Source: Actinokineospora sp. NBRC 105648
GTDB taxonomy: Bacteria > Actinomycetota > Actinomycetes > Mycobacteriales > Pseudonocardiaceae
Direction: 5' to 3'
Length of the DNA stretch: 64,000 nucleotides
Assembly: GCF_030269645.1 (NCBI RefSeq)
Contig: NZ_BSTR01000014.1
Location: forward strand, 62,001-126,000
Part shown: piece by piece, positions 40,611-49,395 of the stretch
Layout: each line of letters opens with the position of its first letter
Position numbering within the stretch: the stretch's first letter is position 1
The notes under the pieces: generated by a model
Seen by the model: the letters and a program-made list of their open reading frames with translations, nothing else
Database searches by the model: none
Told to the model about the DNA's origin: nothing
Translations under genes and position numbers: made by a program

Positions 40611-42485
40611 GTGCCGTACGCGGTGTGGCTGCACCTGGACGCCCCGGAGCCGATCCCGGAGGAGTTCGCCGGGCCCCGGTTGCCCCGGCTGATCGTCGAG
40701 GTGATCGAGGCCGGCTGGCCGGGTGACGGCACCGACCTGCTCGACGTGCGGGTGCTGGCGCACCCCGAGGGCGCGATCATCGGGCTGGCCCTCGACACCG
40801 AGGACATCGAGGTCTGCCTGGCCGTGGCGACCAGCCTGACCAGGCACTTGGCGGCCACCGCGCCGTTCCTGGGCTGGTCGGCCGAGGAGCTGCAGGCCAA
40901 CCGGCTGCCCGAGGCGGCCGAGTCCGGTGACTGGCTGGCGCCGATCGACCACGGCGACGACAACCGGTTCCCGGTCGCCGAGCACCTGTCCGGGGCGCTG
41001 CGGGAGCTCTCCGCGCAGTTCCTGTTGGCGGGCGCGGTGCGCGACCTGTGCGACCCGGCGGGCAAGAGCCGCTACACCGCCGACGCCGTCGACGCGTTCG
41101 ACCTGGTGGAGGGCGCGGTCGAGGAGCAGCCCTGGGACGCCGACCTGGTCGGCGAACTGGGCACCCTGGTGGTCGCCGCGGCCAGGGCGGAGGCCACCAC
41201 CGGGGTGCGCCGCCCGCTCACCGGCTACGGCGCGGGCGACGCCGACATCGCGCGCGGCCTGCTGGAGCACGCCCGGGCCGACGCCGACCTGCCGGTGGAC
41301 GCCGACGAGGGCGACCGGCTGCGCGGGCACGCGCTGCTCGAGCGGTTCATGGCCCACCACGGCCTGCGCTGGCACGACGAGACCGACGGCGACGGCACCC
41401 GGGCCGGTGACGGCGAGGGCGGCGACGGCGACGAGGACGAGGAGCACGACCAGGAGATGCTGCGCGCCCTGCTGTGGGCCGGGCTGCGCACGCTGGCCAC
41501 GCTCACCCAGGACCGCACCGCCGAGGTCCGCACCCCGTGGCAGTGGCTGGCCGGGCTGGACAGCACCGACATCGACCCGGTGGTCGAGGTGTTCGCCGCG
41601 CGCGACGAGCACCGGATCGAGAACTCCGACGAGACCGACGAGGGCCAGCTGGTCGACGCCGCGCAGGCGCACATCGTCATCCGGGTGGCGCTGCGCCACC
41701 CCCGGGTGCTGGCCGGCTCGGAGATCGACTTCATGCTGTCCGACCCGGCGGTCGCCGGGTGCCTGGTGCCGTTGACCGCGCACGTGCTGCTGTCCTTCAG
41801 CGCCGAGTCGGTCGAGGACGCGGCGGAGCAGGCCGAGACGGCCGAGCGCGGGGTGATCGTGGCCGCGTTGCGGGCGCTGGAGGTCGAGGACGAGGACGCC
41901 ACCGACCCGTTGAACGACCTCTACACGGTCCTGGAGCGGGTGATCCCCGCGCGCGTTGGCGACGCCGAGAGCCGCAGGCAGAGCATCCGGGAGTTCTTGG
42001 CGCTGTTCGCGCTCTTGCCCGAGGACGACGTGCCCACCGTCTCCCGCGCGCTGTTCACCAACCCGGCCCACGTCGCGTGCGTGGTGCTGTCCGGTTTCGA
42101 CAGTGACGAGGAGGTCGAGCGCAAGCAGCGCGGGTTCATCCTGGCCGAGGCCGCCGCGATCGATCCCGCGCTCGCGGCCGACTTCGCCGCCGACACCCCC
42201 GCGCTGCGCGGCGCCGACCCGCGCGACGAGCCCGCGCTGCGCAACGAGATCGGTACCTGGTGGCGCTCGGTCTCCGAGGTGTTGCGCGACGGTGACCTCA
42301 CCCTCGACCAGCTGCCCTGCCCGGAGCCGGGCGCGGCGCTGCTGTGCGGGCTGCTGGCCACCGACGAGCCGGTGAACCTCGACGACCTGCCGCTGGCCAC
42401 CGCGATGACCGGGGTGGTCCAGGTGGTCTCGGCGGTGACGATCGCGATGGACGAGCCCGAGGTCGCGGCGCAGATCCTGCTCTGA
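40611..42485 (+). CDS. Hypothetical 624-aa acidic protein
   Basis: GTG start. A soluble, strongly acidic, helical protein without signal peptide or membrane helices. A very acidic stretch (DGDEDEEHDQEML) lies at about 272-284. I recognise no domain or catalytic motif. The N-terminus (VWLHLDAPEPIPEEF) looks like a small beta domain, the rest like helical repeats. The coding bias is even throughout, which supports one intact gene. Its neighbours (conservon, TetR) give no functional hint. Confidence 0.75.
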   Translation: MPYAVWLHLDAPEPIPEEFAGPRLPRLIVEVIEAGWPGDGTDLLDVRVLAHPEGAIIGLALDTEDIEVCLAVATSLTRHLAATAPFLGWSAEELQANRLPEAAESGDWLAPIDHGDDNRFPVAEHLSGALRELSAQFLLAGAVRDLCDPAGKSRYTADAVDAFDLVEGAVEEQPWDADLVGELGTLVVAAARAEATTGVRRPLTGYGAGDADIARGLLEHARADADLPVDADEGDRLRGHALLERFMAHHGLRWHDETDGDGTRAGDGEGGDGDEDEEHDQEMLRALLWAGLRTLATLTQDRTAEVRTPWQWLAGLDSTDIDPVVEVFAARDEHRIENSDETDEGQLVDAAQAHIVIRVALRHPRVLAGSEIDFMLSDPAVAGCLVPLTAHVLLSFSAESVEDAAEQAETAERGVIVAALRALEVEDEDATDPLNDLYTVLERVIPARVGDAESRRQSIREFLALFALLPEDDVPTVSRALFTNPAHVACVVLSGFDSDEEVERKQRGFILAEAAAIDPALAADFAADTPALRGADPRDEPALRNEIGTWWRSVSEVLRDGDLTLDQLPCPEPGAALLCGLLATDEPVNLDDLPLATAMTGVVQVVSAVTIAMDEPEVAAQILL

Positions 42486-42526
42486 GCCGGGCGCGCTGTA
42501 TCGGGCGCTCCGTATCGGGCGCGGGG

Positions 42527-43153
42527 TCAGACGCGCACGCGCGCGTGCAGCTCGGCCAGGCCGCGCAGGAAGGCGTCCAGGGCCAGCTCGAAGCTGTCCG
42601 CGTCGATCTCCTCGGCGTGCTCGCGCAGCCGGTGCGCCTGGTCTAGGTGCGGGTAGCGGTCGAGGTAGACCTGCACGTCGTCCTCGAAGCCGCGGGCGAA
42701 CGAGCTCATCGCGGCGCCCAGCACCAGGTACTTGGTGGAGGCGCCGATCATGGTGGCGTAGCGCGGCGGCCAGCCCGCGCCGACCAGGCCGCCGTGCACC
42801 GCGTCCGCGCGCTCCAGCGCCGCCGCGCGCCGGGCCGGGCCCGCGGCGTGCACCGGCACCAGGTTCGGGTGCGCGGCGAGTGCGGCGCGGTAGGAGCGGG
42901 CCCAGGTGCGCAGGCCGCCGACCCAGTCCGCGGCGAAGTCCCCGACGTCCACCGCGGACACGATGTCGTCGGCGACGTCGGCCAGCAGCTCGTCCTTGGT
43001 GCGGTAGTGCGAGTACAGCGAGGGCGCCTGCACGCCGAGGTCGGCGGCGAGCCTGCGCATGGACAGCCCGGCCAGGCCGTCGCGGTCCACCGCGGCCAGC
43101 GCGGCGGCGCGGATGCGGCCGCGGTCGAGCAGCGGGGTTCGGGGCCGTGGCAC
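42527..43153 (-). CDS. TetR-family regulator of the acyl-CoA dehydrogenase operon
   Basis: 208 residues from GTG 43153, with GGGAG 8 bases upstream; the longer open frame would start inside the operator. N-terminal HTH LSMRRLAADLGVQAPSLYSH at about 30-50, with the TetR-typical YSHYRTKDELL end. C-terminal TetR_C-like ligand domain with LGAAMSSFARGFEDD. Divergent from two acyl-CoA dehydrogenases and an alcohol dehydrogenase; a palindrome lies between. It probably represses the operon until an acyl-CoA binds. Confidence 0.92.
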   Translation of the reverse strand: MPRPRTPLLDRGRIRAAALAAVDRDGLAGLSMRRLAADLGVQAPSLYSHYRTKDELLADVADDIVSAVDVGDFAADWVGGLRTWARSYRAALAAHPNLVPVHAAGPARRAAALERADAVHGGLVGAGWPPRYATMIGASTKYLVLGAAMSSFARGFEDDVQVYLDRYPHLDQAHRLREHAEEIDADSFELALDAFLRGLAELHARVRV

Positions 43154-43216
43154 GCGCGTGTCTCCCAGCTCACCCCCGGCCGCGGGTTGCCGGGGTCGGT
43201 GCGCCGATCCTATCCT

Positions 43217-43244
43217 GAGTAAACCTAACACCGTATGGTTACTC
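43217..43244. promoter_or_regulatory. Palindromic operator between tetR and the acyl-CoA dehydrogenases
   Basis: gagtaaacc (43217-43225) and ggttactc (43237-43244) are inverted around an 11-base centre, with one extra A in the left arm. TATGGT (43234-43239) inside it could be a -10 for the plus strand, 22 bases before the start at 43261. The layout fits binding by the TetR protein encoded next to it. Confidence 0.7.
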
Positions 43245-43260
43245 GGACGGGAGACCAGCG

Positions 43261-44412
43261 ATGGATCTTGCCCTCACCGGCGAGCAGCAGGCCCTATGGG
43301 ACCTGGCCAGGGACTTCATCGACCGGGAGGTCGTGCCCAACGCCGCCGAGTGGGACCGCCGGGAGCAGGTGGACCGGGCGATCGTGGGCAAGCTGGGCGC
43401 GGTCGGCTTCCTGGGGATGACCATCCCCGAGGAGTACGGCGGCTCCGGCGGCGACCACCTGGCCTACTGCCTGATGATGGAGGAGCTGGGCCGGGGCGAC
43501 TCGGCGATCCGCGGCATCGTCTCGGTGTCGCTGGGTCTGGTGGGCAAGTCGATCGCCGGTTACGGCTCCGAGGAGCAGAAGCGGCACTGGCTGCCGCGGA
43601 TCAGCTCGGGGGAGTCGCTGGCCTGCTTCGGCCTCACCGAGCCCGACACCGGCTCCGACGCGGCCAACCTGTCGACCCGCGCCGTGCGCGATGGTGGGGA
43701 CTACCTGCTGACCGGCTCGAAGATGTTCATCACCAACGGAACGTGGGCCGACCTCGCGCTGATCTTCGCCCGGACCGGCGGCCCCGGCCCGAAGGGGATC
43801 AGCGCCTTCCTGGTGCCCACCGACTCCCCCGGGTTCGAGCACCGGGAGATCAAGGGCAAGCTCGGTCTGCGCGGCCAGTCCACCGGCGAGCTGGTGCTGG
43901 ACGGCGTGCGGGTGCCCGAGAGCGCCCGGTTGGGCGAGGAGGGTGTCGGCTTCAAGGTGGCGATGTCCGCTTTGGACAAGGGCCGGATGTCGGTCGCGGC
44001 CGGGTGCGTCGGGCTGGCCAAGGGCGCGCTGGAGGCCAGCGTCAAGTACTCGACCGAGCGGCTGCAGTTCGGCAAGCCGATCGCGAGTTACCAGCTGGTG
44101 CAAGAGATGCTGGCCGACATGGCGGTCAACACCGACGCCGCGCGACTGCTGGTCTGGCGGGTCGCCGACCTGATCGAGCGCGGCCTGCCCTACGGCACGG
44201 CGGCGTCGATGGCCAAGCTGTACGCCAGCGAGAACGCCGTCAGCGCGGCCAACCTGGCCATCCAGGTGTTCGGCGGCTACGGATACCTCGACGAGTACCC
44301 GGTGGCCAAGTTCCTGCGGGACGCGCGCGTGATGACCCTGTACGAGGGCACCAGCCAGATTCAGAAGCTGCTCATCGGCCGCGCTCTTACCGGGATCAAC
44401 GCGTTTGTCTAA
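43261..44412 (+). CDS. Acyl-CoA dehydrogenase, SCAD/MCAD-like
   Basis: 383 residues; GGGAGA lies before the ATG. Motifs: TEPDTGSDAANLSTRA, MFITNGTWAD and the C-terminal YEGTSQIQKLLIGRALTG, whose Glu is the catalytic base of MCAD/SCAD-type enzymes. FGGYGYLDEYPVAKFLRD precedes it. It oxidises an acyl-CoA to the enoyl-CoA with FAD; electrons go to ETF. First gene of an operon controlled by the divergent TetR. A second dehydrogenase of the same length follows after 28 bases. Confidence 0.94.
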   Translation: MDLALTGEQQALWDLARDFIDREVVPNAAEWDRREQVDRAIVGKLGAVGFLGMTIPEEYGGSGGDHLAYCLMMEELGRGDSAIRGIVSVSLGLVGKSIAGYGSEEQKRHWLPRISSGESLACFGLTEPDTGSDAANLSTRAVRDGGDYLLTGSKMFITNGTWADLALIFARTGGPGPKGISAFLVPTDSPGFEHREIKGKLGLRGQSTGELVLDGVRVPESARLGEEGVGFKVAMSALDKGRMSVAAGCVGLAKGALEASVKYSTERLQFGKPIASYQLVQEMLADMAVNTDAARLLVWRVADLIERGLPYGTAASMAKLYASENAVSAANLAIQVFGGYGYLDEYPVAKFLRDARVMTLYEGTSQIQKLLIGRALTGINAFV

Positions 44413-44440
44413 GAGGCATAAGAGGTCTGAGAGGTGACAT

Positions 44441-45592
44441 GTGGACTTCTCACTGAGCACTGAGGAACGTGAGGTCCGCGACTGGGTGCGTACGTTCGTG
44501 CGCAAGGAGATCCAGCCGTTGGAGCAAGAGGTGCTGCGCCGCGAGCGCGACCACCGGCCGGGTCTTACCGCCGATGAGCTGAAAGCGTTGCAGCTCAAGG
44601 CAAAGGAATCGGGCTTCTGGGGTGTGCAGACGCCCGAGGAGTACGGCGGGATGGGCCTTGGGGCGGTCATGACCGCCCTCTTAGAGGTTGAGCTGGGCCG
44701 CTCGTTCGTACCGTTCAGATTCGGTGGCGCTGCCGACAACATCTTGTTCCAGGCGAACGAGGAGCAGAGACAGCGCTACCTGTTGCCCACCATCGCGGGC
44801 GACCGCAAGTCGTGCTTCGCCATCACCGAGCCGGGCGCGGGTTCCGACGCGCGCAACATCAAGGCCCGCGCCCACCGCGACGGCACCGACTGGGTCATCA
44901 ACGGCGAGAAGACGTTCATCACCGGCGGCAACGAGGCCGACTTCGCCATGGTGTTCGCGGTGACCGACGAGGGCGTCACCTGCTTCCTGGCCGACCGCGC
45001 GCAGGGCTGGCGCTCCGAGCCGATCGACACCATGGGCGAGTGGGGTCCGGCGGCGCTGGTGTTCGAGGACGTGCGGGTGCCCCAGGAGAACGTGCTCGGC
45101 GAGGTCGGGCGTGGGTTCGACCTGGCTATGGCGTGGATCGGCCGCGGCCGCTACGTGCTTCCCGCCCGCGCGCTCGGCGCGTGCGAACGGTTGGTGGGTA
45201 TGGCCATCGAGCACGCGAACAACCGGGTGACCTTCGGCGAGCCGATCGCCAACCGGCAGGCGATCCAGTGGATGCTGGCCGACTCCGCGGTCGAGATCGA
45301 GGCGCTGCGCTGGCTGGTGCTGCACGCGTCGTGGGTGGTCGACCAGGGCGCCGACTCGCGGCACTGGCAGTCGATCGCCAAGCTCTACGGCGGGGTGAAG
45401 GCCAACGAGATCGTCGACCGGGTGCTCCAGGTGCACGGCGGCATGGGCTACACCAGGGAGCTGCCGGTGGAGCGCTGGTACCGGGAGCTGCGGCTGCTGC
45501 GGATCTACGAGGGCACCGACGAGATCCAGCGCCGGACCATCGCGCGCAACCTGCTCAAGGGGCACGCCGGGGTGTCCGGCACACTCGGCTGA
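44441..45592 (+). CDS. Acyl-CoA dehydrogenase, MCAD-like
   Basis: 383 residues; GTG start with GAGAGG 7-8 bases upstream. FAD site motifs ITEPGAGSDARNIKARA and FITGGNEADF, HGGMGYTRELPVERWYRELR, and the catalytic Glu in IYEGTDEIQRRTIARNLL. It differs from the upstream paralogue in most positions, so the two probably act on different acyl chains or successive steps. The first 80 codons use AT-ending codons a little more often than the neighbours, which may reflect a different history. Confidence 0.93.
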   Translation: MDFSLSTEEREVRDWVRTFVRKEIQPLEQEVLRRERDHRPGLTADELKALQLKAKESGFWGVQTPEEYGGMGLGAVMTALLEVELGRSFVPFRFGGAADNILFQANEEQRQRYLLPTIAGDRKSCFAITEPGAGSDARNIKARAHRDGTDWVINGEKTFITGGNEADFAMVFAVTDEGVTCFLADRAQGWRSEPIDTMGEWGPAALVFEDVRVPQENVLGEVGRGFDLAMAWIGRGRYVLPARALGACERLVGMAIEHANNRVTFGEPIANRQAIQWMLADSAVEIEALRWLVLHASWVVDQGADSRHWQSIAKLYGGVKANEIVDRVLQVHGGMGYTRELPVERWYRELRLLRIYEGTDEIQRRTIARNLLKGHAGVSGTLG

Positions 45593-45619
45593 GCATCCGC
45601 TTCCGAGCTCAGGAGTGAC

Positions 45620-46699
45620 ATGGTCAGGGCCGCTGTGCTGTTCGCGCAGGGTAAGCCGCTGGAGATCACCGACATCACCCTGCCGGACCCGGGCCCGGGT
45701 CAAGTGCGGGTCCGCGTGGCGGCGTCGGGGGTGTGCCACTCGGACCTGTCGCTGGCCAACGGCACGCTGCGGCAGCCGGTCCCGGCGGTCCTCGGGCACG
45801 AGGGGGCGGGCGTCGTGGTCTCGGTCGGCACGGGCGTCACGCGCGTCGGGCCCGGCGACCACGTGCTGCTCAACTGGTCCCCGCCGTGCCGCGAGTGCTG
45901 GTTCTGCTTGGCGGGGGAGCCGTACCTGTGCGAGCGCGCGGCCGACGCGGCCCAGGTCCCGCACGCCGCGCTCGGCGACGGCACGCCGGTGTACCCGGGA
46001 CTGGGCACGGGCGCGTTCGCCGAGGAGACGGTCGTGCCCGAGCGGGGCGCGGTGAAGATTCCGTCGGACGTGCCGTTGGAGTCCGCAGCGGTATTGGGCT
46101 GCGCGGTGCTCACGGGCGCGGGCGCGGTGTTCAACACCGCGAAGGTGACCGCGGGGCAGGCCGTCGTGGTGGTCGGTGTCGGCGGGGTGGGGCTGTCGGT
46201 CCTGCAGGCCGCGCGGATCGCGGGGGCGTCGCCGATCATCGCGGTGGACGTGCACGCGGCGAAGGCTGACCTGGCGCTGTCCCAGGGCGCGACGGACTTC
46301 GTGGTCTCCGATGAGAACACGGTCAAGGCCATCCGCGCGCTCACCGGTGGCCGTGGGGCCGATGTCTCCTTCGAGTGCGTCGGCATCCCCACCGCGATCC
46401 GCACGGCGTGGTCGGCGAGCAGGCGCGGTGGCCACGTGGTGGTCGTCGGGGTCGGCTCGGCCAAGGCGATGGTCGAGTTCAGCGCCCTGGAGCTGTACTG
46501 GTTCGGCCGCACCCTCACCGGCTGCAACTACGGCTCCAGCGACCCGGACATCGACGTGCCCCGCCTGCTCGACCTGCTGGCCGCGGGCGAGCTCGACGTC
46601 AGCGGCCTGGTCACCGCGCACACCGACCTCGACGGCATCGAGGCCGCCTTCGACGACATGCGCCAGGGCCGCGGCGGCCGCACCCTGGTGCGGTTCTGA
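45620..46699 (+). CDS. Zinc-dependent alcohol dehydrogenase, MDR class III-like
   Basis: 359 residues; AGGAG precedes the ATG. Catalytic zinc site GVCHSDLSLANG and GHEGAGVV. Structural zinc site CRECWFCLAGEPYLC gives Cys-x2-Cys-x2-Cys-x7-Cys. NAD-binding GVGGVGLSV at about 183-191, followed by an acidic VDVHAAKAD, which favours NAD over NADP. It would oxidise an alcohol or the glutathione/mycothiol adduct of an aldehyde. It ends the TetR-linked operon, which suggests the pathway starts from an alcohol that becomes an acyl-CoA. Confidence 0.92.
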   Translation: MVRAAVLFAQGKPLEITDITLPDPGPGQVRVRVAASGVCHSDLSLANGTLRQPVPAVLGHEGAGVVVSVGTGVTRVGPGDHVLLNWSPPCRECWFCLAGEPYLCERAADAAQVPHAALGDGTPVYPGLGTGAFAEETVVPERGAVKIPSDVPLESAAVLGCAVLTGAGAVFNTAKVTAGQAVVVVGVGGVGLSVLQAARIAGASPIIAVDVHAAKADLALSQGATDFVVSDENTVKAIRALTGGRGADVSFECVGIPTAIRTAWSASRRGGHVVVVGVGSAKAMVEFSALELYWFGRTLTGCNYGSSDPDIDVPRLLDLLAAGELDVSGLVTAHTDLDGIEAAFDDMRQGRGGRTLVRF

Positions 46700-46717
46700 A
46701 TCCTGGGACCCCGCTGC

Positions 46718-46780
46718 GGGGGTTGGGCAGTTGCAAGAGGCTGGCGGTAACGTCCTCTTGGCAACTACGCTCAAACCCCC
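46718..46780 (+). promoter_or_regulatory. Hairpin leader upstream of cbiM
   Basis: ggggg-tt-N4-agttgcaagagg (46718-46740) can pair with cctcttggcaact-N6-aa-ccccc (46754-46780): a 12-bp inner stem with one bulged G plus an outer G5-C5 stem. It sits between the previous stop and the cbiM ribosome site. The leader is too short for a cobalamin riboswitch, and no B12 box is visible. Either a metal-regulator operator containing two TTG(G)CAA copies or a folded leader/terminator is possible. Confidence 0.55.
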
Positions 46781-46802
46781 AGTCCCCGCAGGAGGTGCGC
46801 CG

Positions 46803-47498
46803 ATGACGACCTCGGTCGCCATGCACATGAGCGACGGCTTGATCGATACCAAGACGTCGGTGATCTTCATCGGGGTGGCGGTCGTTGGCGTGGCGTTCGC
46901 CGCGGCCCGCGCGCGCAACGACCTCGACGACCGCACCGCGCCGATGGCGGGGCTGGTCGCGGCGTTCGTCTTCGCCACCCAGATGCTGAACTTCCCGGTG
47001 CTGTCCGGGGTCAGCGGCCACCTGCTCGGCGGCGCGCTCGCCTCGATCCTGGTCGGGCCGTGGGTCGGCGCGCTGTGCGTGTCGATCGTGCTGGTCGTGC
47101 AGGCCCTCGTCTTCTCCGACGGCGGCCTGACCGCGCTCGGCGCCAACATCACCAACATGGCCCTGATCGGCACCGCGGCCGGGTTCCTGGTGGCCACCGC
47201 GCTCAAGCGGTTCGCCGCGAGCAAACCGGGGCTGATCGCGGTCGCCTTCGTCGCGGCCCTGGTCAACACCGTGGTCGCCTCGCTGGGCTTCGTCCTGGAG
47301 TACGCGATCGGCGGCGACCCGCAGTTCCTCGGCGGGGTCACCACCACGATCGTCGGCGTGCACGTGCTCATCGGCATCGGCGAGGGCGTGATCACCGCGC
47401 TCACCGTCGGCGCGGTCGCCGCCACCCGACCCGACCTCGTCTACCTGCTGCGCGGTACCCGCCGCCCGCTCGAGCTGCGCGAGGAGAGCCCGGCATGA
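46803..47498 (+). CDS. cbiM: ECF transporter S component CbiM (cobalt or nickel)
   Basis: 231 residues; AGGAGG lies 7 bases before ATG 46803. Six or seven hydrophobic segments with the CbiM motifs GLVAAFVFATQMLNFPV, SGHLLGGALASILVGPW and GGLTALGANITNM. In CbiM/NikM the metal is bound by the N-terminal Met amine and His2. Here the matching MHMSDGL begins at an internal ATG (46821) without a ribosome site, so either that is the true start or the N-terminus is processed or uses another ligand. First of four overlapping genes. Confidence 0.9.
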   Translation: MTTSVAMHMSDGLIDTKTSVIFIGVAVVGVAFAAARARNDLDDRTAPMAGLVAAFVFATQMLNFPVLSGVSGHLLGGALASILVGPWVGALCVSIVLVVQALVFSDGGLTALGANITNMALIGTAAGFLVATALKRFAASKPGLIAVAFVAALVNTVVASLGFVLEYAIGGDPQFLGGVTTTIVGVHVLIGIGEGVITALTVGAVAATRPDLVYLLRGTRRPLELREESPA

Positions 47499-47842
47499 CC
47501 ACCACGACCAAGCGCAACACCGGCTTCCTGCTCGCCTTCCTGGCGGTGGCCCTGGTCCTGGCCGGTGTTGTCTCCTACTTCGCCGACCCGAACCCCGACG
47601 GCCTCGACCACGCCACCCAGACCGGGTGCCAGGTGGTCACCTCGGACCAGGGGGAGAGCCTCCAGGGCACCTGCATCGCCCAGAACGCGAAAGCCCACCC
47701 CCTCGCGGGGAGCCCGCTCGCCGACTACGCGGTAGACGGCAACGAGAGCACTACGGGCCTGGCGGGCGTTATCGGTGTCGTCGTCACCGTCACGCTGGCC
47801 GGTGGGCTCTTCTGGCTCTTGCGCAGGCGACCCACCACGTGA
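47495..47842 (+). CDS. cbiN: CbiN-like PDGLE-domain subunit
   Basis: 115 residues, coupled by ATGA. Two hydrophobic segments flank an exposed loop. The PDGLE motif appears as NPDGLDHAT (about 33-41). The loop has two Cys (CQVV, TCIA) and ends in SPLADYAVDG, typical of the family. CbiN-type small subunits are needed for metal loading by CbiM. Starts with MTTTTKR. Next gene overlaps by GTGA. Confidence 0.9.
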   Translation: MTTTTKRNTGFLLAFLAVALVLAGVVSYFADPNPDGLDHATQTGCQVVTSDQGESLQGTCIAQNAKAHPLAGSPLADYAVDGNESTTGLAGVIGVVVTVTLAGGLFWLLRRRPTT

Positions 47843-48597
47843 GCGCGGGGCACTCTCACCCGCTGCACCGGCCCGGTGACACCCCGGTGCACCGGTTGCC
47901 CGCGCAGGTCAAGATCGTCGCCGCGATCGCCACCGCGCTGTGCGTGGTGTCCACACCGCGCGACCAGTACTGGGCGTTCGGCCTCTACCTGGTCCTGCTG
48001 AGCGCGATCTGGGTGGTCGCGCGCATCCCACCCGGGTGGCTGGCCAAGCGCGCGCTCATCGAGGCGCCGTTCGTCGTCCTGACCTTCGTCCTGCCGTTCA
48101 TCGCGGGGGGACCGGAGGTCCACGTGCTGGGCGTCGCGGTGTCCGAGCACGGGCTGCTGACCGGCTGGAACATCCTGGTCAAGGGCACCCTCGGTGTGCT
48201 GACCTCGCTCACCCTGGCCGCGACCACCTCCCCGGGCGAGCTGATCGTGGGCCTGCAACGCCTGCGCGTGCCCACCATGGTCGTCACCATCGCCACCCTG
48301 ATGCTGCGCTACCTGGAGGTCATCGCCGCCGAGGCCCGCCGGATGCGGCTCGCCCGGATCAGCCGCGGCCACGACCCGCGCTTCCTGTGGCAGGCGGGCG
48401 CGACCGCGCGCGGGGTTGGCACGTTGTTCATCCGCAGCTACGAGCGCGGCGAGCGCGTGCACCTGGCGATGGTCTCGCGCGGCTGGGTCGGCGCGATGCC
48501 CGACCACAGCACCCCCGCGCGGGGGATCGCGTGGCTGTCCGGTCTGGCCCTGCCCGGGTTGGCCGCCGTGGTGCTGGGGGTGGCACTGTGGCCGTGA
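47839..48597 (+). CDS. cbiQ: ECF transporter T component CbiQ
   Basis: 252 residues from GTG 47839. Five hydrophobic segments. The cytoplasmic coupling motifs of T components are visible: ARISRGHDPR-like segment (about 168-177; Ala-Arg-x-x-Arg-Gly) and MVSRGWVG (about 214-221; the second Ar-G motif). These grip the ATPase Q-loop. Overlaps both neighbours by 4 nt. Confidence 0.93.
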   Translation: MSAGHSHPLHRPGDTPVHRLPAQVKIVAAIATALCVVSTPRDQYWAFGLYLVLLSAIWVVARIPPGWLAKRALIEAPFVVLTFVLPFIAGGPEVHVLGVAVSEHGLLTGWNILVKGTLGVLTSLTLAATTSPGELIVGLQRLRVPTMVVTIATLMLRYLEVIAAEARRMRLARISRGHDPRFLWQAGATARGVGTLFIRSYERGERVHLAMVSRGWVGAMPDHSTPARGIAWLSGLALPGLAAVVLGVALWP

Positions 48598-49358
48598 TGC
48601 CGCACGCCGTCGAGATCGACACCGCCACGCCGCCGCCCGCGCTGAAGGTCGAACGCCTCGCGTTCGCCTACCCGGATGGCCACCAGGCCCTCTACGGCGT
48701 CGACCTCCAGGTGGCCGCGGGGGAGCGGGTCGCCGTTCTCGGGCCCAACGGCGCGGGTAAGACCACTCTGGTGCTGCACCTCAACGGAGTGCTGTCCGGT
48801 CAGGGCGTTGTCGAGGTCGCCGGTCTGCCGGTGGTGAAACCGAACCTGCGCGAGATCCGCCGACGGGTGGGCATCGTCTTCCAAGACCCCGACGACCAGC
48901 TCTTCATGCCCACGGTGCGTGAGGACGTCGCGTTCGGACCGGCGAACTTCGGCGTGCGCGGGTCGGATTTGGACGCCCGCGTCGCCCGCGCGCTAGCCGA
49001 CGTCGGCATGGCCGAGCACGCCGACCGCTCGCCCATGCACCTCTCCGGCGGCCAGCGCCGTCGGATCGCCCTGGCCACGGTGCTCGCCTGCGACCCGGAG
49101 ATCCTGGTGCTCGACGAGCCCTCGGCCAACCTGGAGCCCCGGGCCCGCCGCGAGCTGGCCGAGGTGCTGCTGACACTCGGGCGCACGATGCTGATGGTCA
49201 CCCACGACCTCCCTTACGCGCTGCAACTGTGCCCGCGCTCAGTGCTCATCGACGACGGTGTCATCGTCGCCGACGGGCCCACCCGCGAGCTGCTCGCCGA
49301 CGAGGAGCTGCTCGCCGCCCACCGGCTCGAACTTCCTTTCGGGTTCCGCCTCGGCTAG
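48594..49358 (+). CDS. cbiO: ECF transporter ATPase CbiO
   Basis: 254 residues from GTG 48594, overlapping the cbiQ stop (ATG 48597 is equivalent). Walker A GPNGAGKTT, Q-loop VFQDPDDQLF typical of ECF ATPases, signature LSGGQRRRIALA, Walker B ILVLDEPSANLEP and switch His in VTHDLPYA. It powers uptake of Co2+ or Ni2+. A single ATPase implies a homodimer. The glycine riboswitch begins 37 bases after its stop. Confidence 0.95.
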   Translation: MMPHAVEIDTATPPPALKVERLAFAYPDGHQALYGVDLQVAAGERVAVLGPNGAGKTTLVLHLNGVLSGQGVVEVAGLPVVKPNLREIRRRVGIVFQDPDDQLFMPTVREDVAFGPANFGVRGSDLDARVARALADVGMAEHADRSPMHLSGGQRRRIALATVLACDPEILVLDEPSANLEPRARRELAEVLLTLGRTMLMVTHDLPYALQLCPRSVLIDDGVIVADGPTRELLADEELLAAHRLELPFGFRLG

Positions 49359-49395
49359 GGTCGGCCCCACAACCGAATATCGGGCCGCATGAGCC

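Noticed and set aside
43153-43231. Longer TetR start at 43231
   Set aside because: It would begin inside the operator palindrome and lacks a ribosome site; GTG 43153 has one.
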